Positions 26,742 through 36,441 of a stretch of DNA of 64,000 bases are shown here, piece after piece (position 1 is the stretch's first letter; the number at the start of each line of letters is the position of its first letter). The translations under genes and the position numbers were made by a program. This DNA is from Brevundimonas sp. AJA228-03 (GTDB lineage: Bacteria > Pseudomonadota > Alphaproteobacteria > Caulobacterales > Caulobacteraceae), in assembly GCF_017795885.1 (NCBI RefSeq), contig NZ_CP059297.1, forward strand, positions 806,001-870,000, in the 5' to 3' direction. The notes below the pieces were generated by a model. That model ran no database searches. It was not told where the DNA came from and saw nothing but the letters and a program-made list of their open reading frames with translations.

Positions 26742-27443
26742 TCAGCTTCCGGGTGCGCGATTGATTTCGATCAGCCGTCTTGCCGTACGAATGGCCCGCG
26801 CGGCCGGCGAGGCCGACTGACGCCAGACCAGCAGGGCGAACGCCGACAGCACCCCGGCCGCCAGCCAGATCGGCCCGAACAGCCACGCGGCGGCGGCCAG
26901 GGCGAAATAGTATCCCCTGACCCCCTGGCTGAAGGCGGCAAGGGCGGGATTCAGCACCTCGGCTGTGGCCTCTCCGAAAGCGATCCTGTCGCCCTCCGAA
27001 TGCACTTCCGGCGCGGCCCCGATCAGGGCCAGCGCATAGTTCATCTGCCGGATCGACCAGATGAAATCGAGCAGGCCGCGCGCCAGGCAAAGCAGCACCA
27101 GGCCCAGCTTGGCCTCAAGCAGTTTGACCGGCACATCCTCCGCACCGACGGCGGTGAACCCCTGCAGGGCCTGATCGCCGCCGAACAGGATGCCGCCGAC
27201 GCCCGCGATCAGCAGCAGGTTGGACGAGGCGAAGAACGAGCCCGAATTGATCGAATGCCCCAGAAGCTGGCTGTCCAGAAGCCGGATCTCCCGGTGCGTC
27301 ATCGCCGTCATCCAGGCATGGCGAATGGTCAGCATGTCGGAGTTCAGCGATCCGCTGCGGTGGGCCAGGACGCGCAGCAAAGGGTCGTAACCCAGCCAGC
27401 ACAGGAAGAAGAGCGCCAGCGCCAGCCCGTCGATTGCCGTCAT
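26742..27443 (-). CDS. DUF599 family membrane protein
   Basis: 233 aa from ATG 27443 (MTAIDGLALALFFLCWLGYD); the open frame extends upstream to 27653 but would overlap the ppa start. The family marker RHAWMTAMTHREIRLLDSQL is followed by four hydrophobic stretches (LLLIAGVGGILFGG, LLCLARGLLDFIWSIRQMNY, FALAAAAWLFGPIWLAAG and LSAFALLVW). The function of DUF599 proteins is unknown. It is convergent with the amidohydrolase gene and divergent from ppa. Confidence 0.88.
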   Translation of the reverse strand: MTAIDGLALALFFLCWLGYDPLLRVLAHRSGSLNSDMLTIRHAWMTAMTHREIRLLDSQLLGHSINSGSFFASSNLLLIAGVGGILFGGDQALQGFTAVGAEDVPVKLLEAKLGLVLLCLARGLLDFIWSIRQMNYALALIGAAPEVHSEGDRIAFGEATAEVLNPALAAFSQGVRGYYFALAAAAWLFGPIWLAAGVLSAFALLVWRQSASPAARAIRTARRLIEINRAPGS

Positions 27444-27549
27444 TGCCCCGCTGCCTCCGTTCGCGCGGCCCGCCATCGCGGCTTGCCGTGCGGCGCTGCA
27501 GGCCCTATCACGCCTGCCTCTCTTTCGCAGTCGCACAATCGAGCCCGGT

Positions 27550-28119
27550 ATGAATCTCGACGCTATTCCCGTCGGACCCAACCCGCCCTGGGACATCAAC
27601 GTCGTCATCGAAATCCCGCAGGGCGGCCTGCCGGTCAAGTATGAGATGGACAAGGCCTCGGGTGCCCTGTTCGTCGATCGCTTCCTGCATACGTCGATGT
27701 ACTATCCGGGCAACTACGGCTTCATCCCGCACACCCTGTCGGACGACGGTGACCCCTGCGACGTCATCGTGCTGAACCCGACGCCGGTGGTGCCGGGCTG
27801 TATCATCCGTTCGCGCCCGATCGGCGTACTCAAGATGGTCGACGAGGCCGGTGGCGACGAGAAAATCCTGGCCGTGCCGGTCGACAAGCTGAACCCCTAC
27901 TACACCGACATTGCCAGCTACCGGCAGCTGCCGACCATCCTGGTCGAGCAGATCGAGCACTTCTTCAGCCGCTACAAGGACCTGGAAAAGGGCAAGTCGG
28001 TCACGGTCCGGGGCTGGGGCGACGCCGGCGAGGCCGCCGAGCTGATCGCCGTCGGCATGCGCGCCCATGAAGACGCCCAGGCCGCCAGGGCCAAGGGCAA
28101 GGCCGCCAACGCCGCCTGA
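27550..28119 (+). CDS. ppa: Inorganic pyrophosphatase, family I
   Basis: 189 aa. Family I signature [10 protein letters not shown] carries the metal-binding aspartates; [19 protein letters not shown] and [13 protein letters not shown] contain the active-site Lys, Glu and Tyr. It hydrolyses pyrophosphate to phosphate in the cytoplasm and drives biosynthetic reactions forward. The C-terminus ends in an Ala/Lys tail. It has its own upstream region, divergent from the DUF599 gene. Confidence 0.97.
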   Translation: MNLDAIPVGPNPPWDINVVIEIPQGGLPVKYEMDKASGALFVDRFLHTSMYYPGNYGFIPHTLSDDGDPCDVIVLNPTPVVPGCIIRSRPIGVLKMVDEAGGDEKILAVPVDKLNPYYTDIASYRQLPTILVEQIEHFFSRYKDLEKGKSVTVRGWGDAGEAAELIAVGMRAHEDAQAARAKGKAANAA

Positions 28120-28144
28120 TTGCCGCAGGGACAGGCATCCCCAT

Positions 28145-29155
28145 ATGGCGGGGATGACGACGCTCTCGATTCTTGACCTCGCGCCGGTGCCTGATGGGTC
28201 CGATGTGTCGCGGGCCCTGGCCAATACCATCGACCTGGCCCGCCAGGCCGAACGGCTGGGCTACAACCGATACTGGCTGGCCGAGCATCACAACATGGCC
28301 GGCATCGCCTCGGCAGCGACCTCGGTTGTGATCGGGGCCGTGGCGGCGGCGACGACGTCCATCCGGGTCGGCGCGGGCGGCGTCATGCTGCCGAACCATG
28401 CACCCCTGGTCATCGCTGAGCAGTTCGGCACCCTGAACGCGCTGTATCCGGGCCGGATCGACCTGGGCCTGGGCCGCGCGCCCGGGTCCGACATGGCGAC
28501 CGCCAGGGCGCTCCGCCGCACCCTTGCCAGCGACGGCGACAGCTTCCCCCAGGACGTGATGGAGCTGATGCACTGGTTTGAACCGGCCACCGACGATCAG
28601 CGCATCCGCGCCAACCCCGGCGAGGGCCAGTCGGTGCCGGTCTGGATTCTCGGCTCCTCGACCTACGGGGCGCAGCTGGCGGCGCATCTGGGCCTGCCCT
28701 ACGCCTTCGCCAGCCATTTCGCCCCGGGCGAGATGATGTCGGCGATCCGCATCTATCGCGAGACGTTCCGCCCCTCGGCGCGGCTGGCCAGGCCCTATGT
28801 GATGCTGGGGTTCAATGTCTTCGCCGCCGATACGGATGCCCAGGCCCAGGCGCTGTTCTCCTCGGTCCAGCAGGCCTTCGTGAACCTGCGATCGGGGCGG
28901 CCCGGCAAGCTGCCGCCCCCCCGGCCCGGCTATGCCGACGCCCTGGACGAGGGCGAGCGGGCCATGATCGGACAGGCCCTGGCCTGTTCCGCCGTCGGCT
29001 CGCCCTTGACCGTGCGGGCGGCCGTGGACGCCTTTGTCGCCCGGACCGGGGCCGATGAGTTGATGGTCACCAGCCAGATCTGGGACCCGGCCGCGCGCGT
29101 GCGATCCTATGAACTGCTGGCCGAGGCGATGCGGCCCATGGCTCTGGCAGGCTGA
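28145..29155 (+). CDS. LLM-class flavin-dependent monooxygenase (MsnO8-like)
   Basis: 336 aa from ATG 28145; ATG 28154 ([12 protein letters not shown]) is the alternative and fits the family N-terminus as well. Signature segments are [68 protein letters not shown] and the C-terminal [12 protein letters not shown]. These are bacterial luciferase-like enzymes that use reduced FMN; the substrate is not predictable. It begins 25 bases after ppa and is probably read from the same transcript. Confidence 0.9.
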   Translation: MAGMTTLSILDLAPVPDGSDVSRALANTIDLARQAERLGYNRYWLAEHHNMAGIASAATSVVIGAVAAATTSIRVGAGGVMLPNHAPLVIAEQFGTLNALYPGRIDLGLGRAPGSDMATARALRRTLASDGDSFPQDVMELMHWFEPATDDQRIRANPGEGQSVPVWILGSSTYGAQLAAHLGLPYAFASHFAPGEMMSAIRIYRETFRPSARLARPYVMLGFNVFAADTDAQAQALFSSVQQAFVNLRSGRPGKLPPPRPGYADALDEGERAMIGQALACSAVGSPLTVRAAVDAFVARTGADELMVTSQIWDPAARVRSYELLAEAMRPMALAG

Positions 29156-30439
29156 TCAGGAATGTGTGCCGACGGCACCGGGCGCGGGATTCAGCCCCAG
29201 AGCGGCTGAGACCCCGGCGAAATGGTCCGACCACGAGGGTGCGCTGTAGGGTGGCGGCTCCGGCCGCCGCTGCATCGCCGCCTCGATCGCCGCCAGCCAG
29301 CCGACTCCATCCAGTGGATCGATCAGCTGCGCCCCCGGTACAAGCTCGCGATGCGCGGGAATGTCGGAGGCGATCAGCGGAATGCCCAGGGCGCAGGCCT
29401 CCACCGCCGGCAGGTCGAATCCTTCCACGGAGGAGGGGGCAAGAACGGCGCAGGCACCGGCCATCAGATCGGCCAGTACGCTATCCGGAAGGTCTGAAGC
29501 CTGGTGGACCAGACCGCGAAGGGGCGGTGATCGCTCGAGATGATCCAGAACCGCCTCGTTTTCCCAGCCATAGCGACCGACCAGGACCAGCTGGGGGGCT
29601 TCGGCCCCCCGCTTCTCGGCCAGACGGCGCCACAGGGTCAGCAGAAAGGCCAGGTTCTTGCGCGCCTCGATCGTCCCGACATGGACGAAATAGCGGCCCT
29701 TCGGCGCATCGTTCCGGGCGCTCACGAACGACGATTCCAGACCCAGGTGGATCGCATTGATCGGGGGCGGATCGAGACCTTCGCGGGCTGCAAAGGCACA
29801 CAGCTCCTGGGCGGTGTATCGCGAGTTGACCAGAATGCGCGAGGCGTGCCGCAGCGTGCTCAAGACACGCTCCCTGTGCTTGTCGCCGTCGCCGGGTCGA
29901 CAGAACTCGGGGTGGGTGATGGGGATCAGATCGTGCAGCATCACGATCCGCTCGATGCCACGCGCTGCAAGGGATGCCAGGATCGTGGCGTCGACCAGGC
30001 CCGTATGGCCCACGTTGAAATACAACGCACTGTCCGGCAGCACGCCGACCTGTCGCGGTTGCGGGCCGCTGAGAAAGCGCCACAGCCGCGACGCCGCGTC
30101 AATCCTGGCGACGGGCGGCGGTGGCGTTCCCATGATCGATTCGGGCGCGCGCCCCGGCGTGGCCAGGGCCGCGAACAATCGTCCTTCGTCGGCGGTGAGG
30201 GCTCGCTCCGACGCACCGCCGGTCCAGCGCGCCCGCAGGCCCAGGACGCAGCCGCGGAACCACACCGGGTCCAGCACCACCAGCTTTTCCTTGCGGGTCC
30301 TGACGGCCGTGACCGCAAGATCAGGACGCGACAGCAGCCATTCGGCATAGGCCAGACAGACGCGGTCCACGCCCGTCGGCGCAGTGCGCTCGGCGCGGCT
30401 GACCAGCCGGCTGGCATCGAAGAGCACGGACAGGGTCAA
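29156..30439 (-). CDS. Glycosyltransferase family 4
   Basis: 427 aa starting at TTG 30439; a GTG four codons in is an alternative. N-terminal DASRLVSRAERTAPTGVDRV and MLHDLIPITHPEFC match the GT4 at 2473-4308. The donor half has HVGTIEARKNLAFLLTLWRR, VLVGRYGWENEAVLDHL and the EX7E region APSSVEGFDLPAVEACALG. It transfers an activated sugar to an unknown acceptor. It is downstream of kdsD on the same strand with a 166-base gap and convergent with the monooxygenase. Confidence 0.87.
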   Translation of the reverse strand: MTLSVLFDASRLVSRAERTAPTGVDRVCLAYAEWLLSRPDLAVTAVRTRKEKLVVLDPVWFRGCVLGLRARWTGGASERALTADEGRLFAALATPGRAPESIMGTPPPPVARIDAASRLWRFLSGPQPRQVGVLPDSALYFNVGHTGLVDATILASLAARGIERIVMLHDLIPITHPEFCRPGDGDKHRERVLSTLRHASRILVNSRYTAQELCAFAAREGLDPPPINAIHLGLESSFVSARNDAPKGRYFVHVGTIEARKNLAFLLTLWRRLAEKRGAEAPQLVLVGRYGWENEAVLDHLERSPPLRGLVHQASDLPDSVLADLMAGACAVLAPSSVEGFDLPAVEACALGIPLIASDIPAHRELVPGAQLIDPLDGVGWLAAIEAAMQRRPEPPPYSAPSWSDHFAGVSAALGLNPAPGAVGTHS

Positions 30440-30605
30440 GCCGGACCCCCGACCGCAGCACCGCCCTCGCGGCGCATCCGCACCATCGAACGCCGCGGAT
30501 CACGCCTCGAATCGTCAGGAAATTCAGTCAAATCCAGCTCTTCGGCGGGGTTGGCGCTCATCGGCGTAGACCCTCGAACTGCAAGGGTCAACCGGCCGCA
30601 ACGGC

Positions 30606-31604
30606 TCAGGACAGGTAGCCGGCCTGCATCAGCTCGGCGACATGGACGATCGCCTGGGGCCGCCCGTCCCGGACGACGAACAGGTTGGAAATCCGGTTCG
30701 CCGTGAGCAGGTCGACGACGTCGCTCATCCGCTGGTCGGGGGTCACGGTGATCGGCTGCCGGCTCATCACGTCATCGGCCACCACGCCCGTGACGTCGGT
30801 TGCAAAGGCACGGCGCACATCGCCGTCTGTGATCATGCCCGCCAGCCTGCCGTCCTCGTCCAGCACGGCCACAGCGCCCTTTCGACCGGCGGTGATCGAG
30901 GCGACCACGTCCGCGAAACTGGCCTTCAGCGGCACCGTGGGTGGCGGGGCGTGGTTGTCGCCCATCCACTCCCGCACGCTCTGCAGGCTCATCCCCAGGG
31001 CTCCGCCCGGGTGATGCATGCCGAAATCCATGGCCGAGAACCCGCGGCGGTCCATCAACACCATGGCCAGGGCATCGCCCAGCGCCAGGGTCATCAGGGT
31101 CGAGGTCGTGGGCGCCAGGCCGTTCGGACAAGCCTCCGCCACGCTGGGCATGACCAGGGGGACCGCCGACATGCGGGCCAGGAAGGATGAGGCCCGCTGG
31201 GTCATGCCGATGACCGGAATGCCGTTGCGCTGGCAGAAGAGCAGGGGATCGCGCAGTTCGCGACTCTCGCCCGAGTTGGAAATGGCCAGCAGCGTCGTGT
31301 CATGACGCAACATCCCCAGATCGCCGTGGCTCATTTCAGCGGGATGGACGAAGAAGGCGTTGGTGCCGGTCGACGCCAGGGTCGCGGCGATCTTTCCGCC
31401 GATATGGCCCGACTTGCCGATGCCGGTGACGACGACATAGCCCGGTCGCGACAGGATGATGTCGCAGGCGCGCGCCACGCTTGAGTCCACCGTCCGCTCC
31501 AGCGCCTGCAGGGCCTCGATATTCAGCCGGATCACCGATCGGGCGTGCTCGGTCATCTCGCCGACGGCTTCGGGAGACGACATGATCTTGGCATCCAGAG
31601 ACAT
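30606..31604 (-). CDS. kdsD: Arabinose-5-phosphate isomerase (KpsF/GutQ family)
   Basis: 332 aa. An N-terminal SIS domain (VVVTGIGKSGHIGGKIAATL, FFVHPAEMSHGDLGML, AISNSGESREL) is followed by two CBS domains (DVVASITAGRKGAVAVLDEDG and VMSRQPITVTPDQRMSDVVD). It converts ribulose 5-phosphate to arabinose 5-phosphate, the first step of Kdo synthesis for lipopolysaccharide. Fold order and length are normal. It is divergent from otsB with a 112-base gap. Confidence 0.94.
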   Translation of the reverse strand: MSLDAKIMSSPEAVGEMTEHARSVIRLNIEALQALERTVDSSVARACDIILSRPGYVVVTGIGKSGHIGGKIAATLASTGTNAFFVHPAEMSHGDLGMLRHDTTLLAISNSGESRELRDPLLFCQRNGIPVIGMTQRASSFLARMSAVPLVMPSVAEACPNGLAPTTSTLMTLALGDALAMVLMDRRGFSAMDFGMHHPGGALGMSLQSVREWMGDNHAPPPTVPLKASFADVVASITAGRKGAVAVLDEDGRLAGMITDGDVRRAFATDVTGVVADDVMSRQPITVTPDQRMSDVVDLLTANRISNLFVVRDGRPQAIVHVAELMQAGYLS

Positions 31605-31716
31605 GGCGACGGTTTAGCGAGCCGGGCCGCTGTAACGCAAGTTCACCGGTTCCGGGCCAACCTTTGCCGCTGTGGGGCGTTCGGGCACCAGGCACAAAGA
31701 AGACCGTCTGGACAGA

Positions 31717-32490
31717 ATGCCGTCGAACGCCGGAACATCCACCCCATGCCTGCCGCTGCCGCCCGTCTGTGCGCGTGCGGGGCTTGCTCTCTTTCTCGAC
31801 CTGGATGGCGTTCTGGCTCCCATGGCCAGCACGCCTGAGGCGGTGGTCGCCGATCCGCGCAGAACCCGTGTCCTGCGGGCGCTCGACCCGGCGCTGGAGG
31901 GGCGACTGGCCGTCATCAGCGGGCGAATCCTGTCGGAGATTGACCGGATCGCGGGCGGTGCCGCGCGCGCGGCGGCGGGCGTGCACGGCCTGCATCGTCG
32001 GCGCCGCGACGGATCCATCCACGCGATACCGCCATCGGCCGGCGTCGCTGTGGCCATCGCGAGCTTTCACGCCTTCGCCGCCGACCATCCGGGCGTGATC
32101 GTGGAGGACAAGGGCGTGTCCGCCGGCCTGCATTATCGCGGCGCGCCCCAGGCGGAGGCAGCGGCCCGGGCCCTGGCCGAAGCTCTGGCCGAGCGGGGCG
32201 GGTTGGAGGTTCAGCCTGGCAAGATGGTGGTGGAACTCAAGACCCCCGGTGCCGACAAGGGCACGGCCCTTTTGGCCTTCATGGCCGAACCGGCGTTCGC
32301 CGGGACCATGCCCGTGATGATCGGCGATGACCTGACCGACGAGGCCGGCTTCAGGGCCGCCGGGGCCCTCGGCGGTTTCGGCATCCTCGTCGGCGCCCCC
32401 CGCCAGACCGCGGCCCGATACGGCCTGACCGATGTCGATGCTGTTCTGACCTGGCTGGAAGCCGTCGCCACGGAGGTTCAGCCCGCATGA
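31717..32490 (+). CDS. otsB: Trehalose-6-phosphate phosphatase
   Basis: 257 aa from ATG 31717. HAD motif I is LFLDLDGVLAP, motif II VISGR, and the acidic motif IV is MIGDDLTDEAGF. The cap region contains VEDKGVSAGLHYRGAP and LEVQPGKMVVELK, typical of OtsB. It dephosphorylates trehalose 6-phosphate to trehalose in the cytoplasm. It is the first gene of a three-gene operon: its stop overlaps the next start by ATGA. Confidence 0.94.
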   Translation: MPSNAGTSTPCLPLPPVCARAGLALFLDLDGVLAPMASTPEAVVADPRRTRVLRALDPALEGRLAVISGRILSEIDRIAGGAARAAAGVHGLHRRRRDGSIHAIPPSAGVAVAIASFHAFAADHPGVIVEDKGVSAGLHYRGAPQAEAAARALAEALAERGGLEVQPGKMVVELKTPGADKGTALLAFMAEPAFAGTMPVMIGDDLTDEAGFRAAGALGGFGILVGAPRQTAARYGLTDVDAVLTWLEAVATEVQPA

Positions 32491-34289
32491 CCGGTCCCGC
32501 CCCCGACCGCCCGTCGCTGGACCTCGCGCCCATCGGCAATTGCGCCATCGCGGCGCTGATCGACCGCACGGGTCGTTTCGTCTGGGCCTGCGCCCCCCGC
32601 GTCGACGGCGATCCGGTCTTTTCCGCCCTGATGGACGGACATGCACCCGGGCACGGCTTCTGGACCGTGGAGCTTGAGACCCTGGCCTCGGCCAGCCAGG
32701 CCTATGTCCGCAATACGCCGGTGCTCCGCACGATCCTGACCGCCGATGATGGATCGGCGATCGAGATCATCGATTTCGCCCCCCGTCATACCAAGCATGC
32801 GCGCACCTATCGGCCGCTCGCCTTTGCCCGGATCGTCCGGCCCTTGTCGGGAACGCCCCGCATCCGCATCCGCCTGCGCCCGTCCGCCGACTGGGGCGCG
32901 CGTCGGGCGGAGGCGACGTCCGGGTCGAACCACATCCGCTATCTGTGCACGGACGTCACCCTGCGCCTGACGACGGACTGTCCTGTGTCGCATGTGCTGG
33001 ACGAGCGCGTCTTTCGTCTGGAATCCCCGCTGCACTTCTTTCTGGGGCCTGACGAAGGCTACGATCAGGAGGTCGGCCCCGGCATCGGCGCGACGCTGGA
33101 GCGGACCATCGCCTATTGGCGTGACTGGGTGCGCAGCCTCTACATCCCGCTCGACTACCAGGAAGCCGTCATCCGCGCCGCCATCACGCTGAAGCTCTGT
33201 GTCTTTGAGGAGACCGGAGCGATCGTAGCGGCCATGACCACCTCGGTCCCGGAGTTCCCCGAGAGCGGGCGGAACTGGGACTATCGGTATTGCTGGGTGC
33301 GCGACGCCTATTACACGGTGCGGGCGCTGAACCGTCTGGGTGCGGTCGATATCCTGGAGAACTACCTCGTCTATCTGCGGAACCTGGTGGATTCCTCGGC
33401 CGGGGGTCACGTCCAGCCGGTCTACGGCGTGGGGCTGGAAGAGGACATCGACGAGCGGATCGTGACATCGGTCGCGGGCTACCGGGGCATGAAACCTGTC
33501 CGGGTCGGAAATCAGGCGCGCGAACATCTGCAGCACGACGTGTACGGACAGATCGTCCTGCCACTGGTCCAGAGCTTCTACGACAGCCGCCTGCTGCGGG
33601 CCGGCACCATCGACGACTTCCATGCCCTGGAAAAGGTCGGGGACCGGGCCTTCGCCATGCACGACCAGGTCGACGCCGGCCTTTGGGAGTTCCGCACGAT
33701 CGCCCGTGTGCACACCTATTCCTCGGTCATGTGCTGGGCCGCCTGCGACCGTCTGGCCAAGGCGGCCGACCGGCTGGGGCTCCACGACCGCGCCGTCGTC
33801 TGGACCGCGCGCGCGGCGATCATTCGGACGCGGATCGAGAAAGAAGCCTTTGTCCCGGAAGAAGGCCGGTTCGCCGCCAGTTTCGGCGGCCAGGAACTCG
33901 ACGCCTCCCTGCTCCAGATGGTCGATCTGGGCTTTCTGGAGCCTTCGGACCCGCGCCAGATCGCGACCTTTCACGCCATCGAGCGTGATCTGAAAAAGGG
34001 CCCCTACCTGTTCCGCTATGTCGAGCCCGACGATTTCGGCGCGCCGGAAACCGCATTCAACTTCTGTACGTTCTGGTTCATCGAAGCCCTTCACCAGAAC
34101 GGTCGCGATCAGGAAGCGCGCCAGATCTTCGACCAGATGCTGAGCCGTCGCACGCATGCCGGTCTGCTGAGCGAGGACATTGCGCTGGGCGACGACGAAC
34201 TGTGGGGCAACTATCCGCAGACCTATTCCCTGGTCGGCATCATCAACTGCGCCGTCCTGCTCAGCCGCTCCTGGACGGATGTGCGATGA
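32487..34289 (+). CDS. Glycoside hydrolase family 15 protein
   Basis: 600 aa. N-terminal PIGNCAIAALIDRTGRFVWACAP is the GH15 trehalase/glucoamylase-like beta domain. The (alpha/alpha) barrel carries GRNWDYRYCWVRDAYYTVRAL, TYSSVMCWAACDRLAKAA and ETAFNFCTFWFIEAL. Substrates of this subgroup include trehalose and alpha-glucans. It lies between otsB and otsA with ATGA overlaps on both sides, so coupling to trehalose turnover is strongly implied. No signal peptide is seen, so it acts in the cytoplasm. Confidence 0.92.
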   Translation: MTGPAPDRPSLDLAPIGNCAIAALIDRTGRFVWACAPRVDGDPVFSALMDGHAPGHGFWTVELETLASASQAYVRNTPVLRTILTADDGSAIEIIDFAPRHTKHARTYRPLAFARIVRPLSGTPRIRIRLRPSADWGARRAEATSGSNHIRYLCTDVTLRLTTDCPVSHVLDERVFRLESPLHFFLGPDEGYDQEVGPGIGATLERTIAYWRDWVRSLYIPLDYQEAVIRAAITLKLCVFEETGAIVAAMTTSVPEFPESGRNWDYRYCWVRDAYYTVRALNRLGAVDILENYLVYLRNLVDSSAGGHVQPVYGVGLEEDIDERIVTSVAGYRGMKPVRVGNQAREHLQHDVYGQIVLPLVQSFYDSRLLRAGTIDDFHALEKVGDRAFAMHDQVDAGLWEFRTIARVHTYSSVMCWAACDRLAKAADRLGLHDRAVVWTARAAIIRTRIEKEAFVPEEGRFAASFGGQELDASLLQMVDLGFLEPSDPRQIATFHAIERDLKKGPYLFRYVEPDDFGAPETAFNFCTFWFIEALHQNGRDQEARQIFDQMLSRRTHAGLLSEDIALGDDELWGNYPQTYSLVGIINCAVLLSRSWTDVR

Positions 34290-35710
34290 GCCGCCTGATC
34301 GTCGTCTCCAACCGCGTGTCGGCCCCGGTCGATCCCGCCGCCGGCTCGGCAGGCGGTCTGGCGATGGCGCTGTCGGCGGCCCTGCGCAAATACGACGGCC
34401 TGTGGTTCGGCTGGTCCGGCGAGACGACGGAGCATTTCACCGGGGCGCTCAAATACGAGGATCGGGCGGGCGTGACCGTCGCCCTGGTGGATCTCGAGGC
34501 GCAGGACGTCGACGAATACTACAATGGCTATGCCAACAAGACCCTGTGGCCGCTGTTCCATCATCGGGTGGACCTGACGGCCTATGAGCGGTCCTACGGC
34601 GAGGGCTATGAGCGGGTGAACCGCCGCTTCGCCGAGGTGCTGGCCCCGCTGCTGCAAGCCGATGACGTCATCTGGATCCATGACTATCACCTGATCCCGA
34701 TGGCGCGGGACCTGCGGCGCCTCGGGGTCAGGAACAGGATCGGCTTTTTCCTGCACACGCCCTGGCCGGTGCGTCAGCTGCTGGTCACCCTGCCGCACCA
34801 TCGGCGTCTGGTCGAAAGCCTGTTCGCCTGTGACCTGATCGGGTTCCAGACCCAGGAATGGCTGGACCTTTTCCGCGACTATGTGATCTCCGAGGTCGGT
34901 GGCGAGCTGTCCGGCTATGACGGGCTCGAAGCCTTCGGTCGCAAGGTCTGCGTCGGCGTCTTCCCCATCGGCATCGACGTCCAGGGCTTGCTCGACGCCC
35001 GCAACTCGCCGCAGGGCACCCGGACCTATGACCGGATGGCGGCGTCCTCCGCCTTCCGCTCCATGATGGTCGGGGTCGACCGGCTCGACTATTCCAAGGG
35101 GCTGGAGGAACGGATGCTCGGCTATGAGCAGTTCCTGCACGACAACGCTGACATGCGCGGCGATGTCTTCCTGGTCCAGGTCACGCCGATCAGCCGCGAC
35201 GATGTCGACACCTACCAGGACATCCGCGCCCGGCTGGATGCCCTGGCCGGGCGGATCAACGGCGAATATGCCGATATGGACTGGCAGCCGATCCGCTATC
35301 TGAACCGCAGCTATCGCCGCGACCAGCTGGCGGGGATCTATCGCGCCGCCCGCGTCTGTCTGGTCACGCCCCTGCGCGACGGCATGAACCTGGTCGCCAA
35401 GGAATATGTCGCCGCCCAGAACCCGGAGGATCCGGGCATGCTGATCCTGTCGCGCTTCGCCGGAGCGGCCGAACAGATGGGCGAGGCCCTGCTGGTCAAT
35501 CCTTTCAGCCGCGAGGAACTGTCCGACGCCATCAAGAAGGCCCTGACCATGCCGCTGTCGGAGCGGGTCCGGAAATGGCAGGCCCTGATGCAGGTCGTGC
35601 GCGACACCGACGTGGGGATCTGGCGTGACACCTATGTGGAGGCCCTGAACGGCGTGGAGATCATCGGCGACGGCGACGCGCCCTTCCATGGACACGCCGA
35701 CGCCGCCTGA
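34286..35710 (+). CDS. otsA: Trehalose-6-phosphate synthase
   Basis: 474 aa, a normal GT20 length. It starts MSRLIVVSNRVSAPVD. GT20 features are GLWFGWSGE, DDVIWIHDYHLIPMARDLR, GFFLHTPWPVRQL, VGVDRLDYSKGLEERM and CLVTPLRDGMNLVAKEYVA. It joins UDP-glucose and glucose 6-phosphate to trehalose 6-phosphate, an osmo- and stress-protectant precursor. The start overlaps the GH15 stop (ATGA), completing the operon otsB-GH15-otsA. Confidence 0.96.
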   Translation: MSRLIVVSNRVSAPVDPAAGSAGGLAMALSAALRKYDGLWFGWSGETTEHFTGALKYEDRAGVTVALVDLEAQDVDEYYNGYANKTLWPLFHHRVDLTAYERSYGEGYERVNRRFAEVLAPLLQADDVIWIHDYHLIPMARDLRRLGVRNRIGFFLHTPWPVRQLLVTLPHHRRLVESLFACDLIGFQTQEWLDLFRDYVISEVGGELSGYDGLEAFGRKVCVGVFPIGIDVQGLLDARNSPQGTRTYDRMAASSAFRSMMVGVDRLDYSKGLEERMLGYEQFLHDNADMRGDVFLVQVTPISRDDVDTYQDIRARLDALAGRINGEYADMDWQPIRYLNRSYRRDQLAGIYRAARVCLVTPLRDGMNLVAKEYVAAQNPEDPGMLILSRFAGAAEQMGEALLVNPFSREELSDAIKKALTMPLSERVRKWQALMQVVRDTDVGIWRDTYVEALNGVEIIGDGDAPFHGHADAA

Positions 35711-35715
35711 CGCGA

Positions 35716-36330
35716 TCAGGAGGCCGCGGCCAGCGAACCCGGGGCGTCGCGATCGCGCGCCCGCCTGTGGGCCGGTCGCGTCGACAGTCGTTCCAGATAG
35801 GCGTCGAACACCGGATTGTCGGGGAGATGCAGTCTGGCCCAACCCAGGGTCGAGCCGATCATGATATCCGCCGCCGTGAAACGATCGCCCATGAGCCATG
35901 GCCCAGCCGCCAGGGCCTTGATCAGCCGCTCCATCGCGGCGTCGTAGGAGGCCCTGGCGAAGGCATTTCGCTCGATTTCGCCGGTCATCCTCGAGAAAAC
36001 CGACGGTTCCAGCTCGCCAGCCGTCCAGCTCAGCCAGGTCAGGAAGGCTCCCCGGTCGCGCGATCCCACCGGCGCGCCAAGCCCTGCGTCCGGGAACAGG
36101 TCGGTCAGGTACAGGGCCACGGCGGCCGATTCCGTGATCAGGGTCTGGTCATGGATCAGGGCAGGTACCTTGCCTTCGGGATGCGGGTTTCTGGGGTCTG
36201 GTCCACCGATCTTCTGGCCATTGCGGTAGGCGATGTCGCAGTATTCGATCGCCACGTCGGTCCCTAGTTCCTCGATCAGCCAGATGATCCGCGATGATCG
36301 GGTTTGAGGGGCGTGAAACAGGGTCAACAT
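35716..36330 (-). CDS. Glutathione S-transferase family protein
   Basis: 204 aa from ATG 36330 (MLTLFHAPQTRSSRIIWLIE). The N-terminal thioredoxin-like domain has the active-site region HAPQTRSSR, the cis-Pro KVPALIHDQ and the gamma-glutamyl-binding ESAAVALYL. The C-terminal helical domain has GDRFTAADIMIGSTLGWA. It conjugates or reduces with glutathione in the cytoplasm; the specific substrate is unknown. It is convergent with otsA (5-base gap) and divergent from the WYL regulator, which may control it. Confidence 0.91.
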   Translation of the reverse strand: MLTLFHAPQTRSSRIIWLIEELGTDVAIEYCDIAYRNGQKIGGPDPRNPHPEGKVPALIHDQTLITESAAVALYLTDLFPDAGLGAPVGSRDRGAFLTWLSWTAGELEPSVFSRMTGEIERNAFARASYDAAMERLIKALAAGPWLMGDRFTAADIMIGSTLGWARLHLPDNPVFDAYLERLSTRPAHRRARDRDAPGSLAAAS

Positions 36331-36441
36331 GATTTCGTCTCCATCCAGATCGGCCCTGGCGATGCGCCGCGCCGTCGATGGATTGACTACCGCCACCCTG
36401 CTGCCAGCATGCTGTCAGCAGCCGAAGCGCAGGATCGCGTC

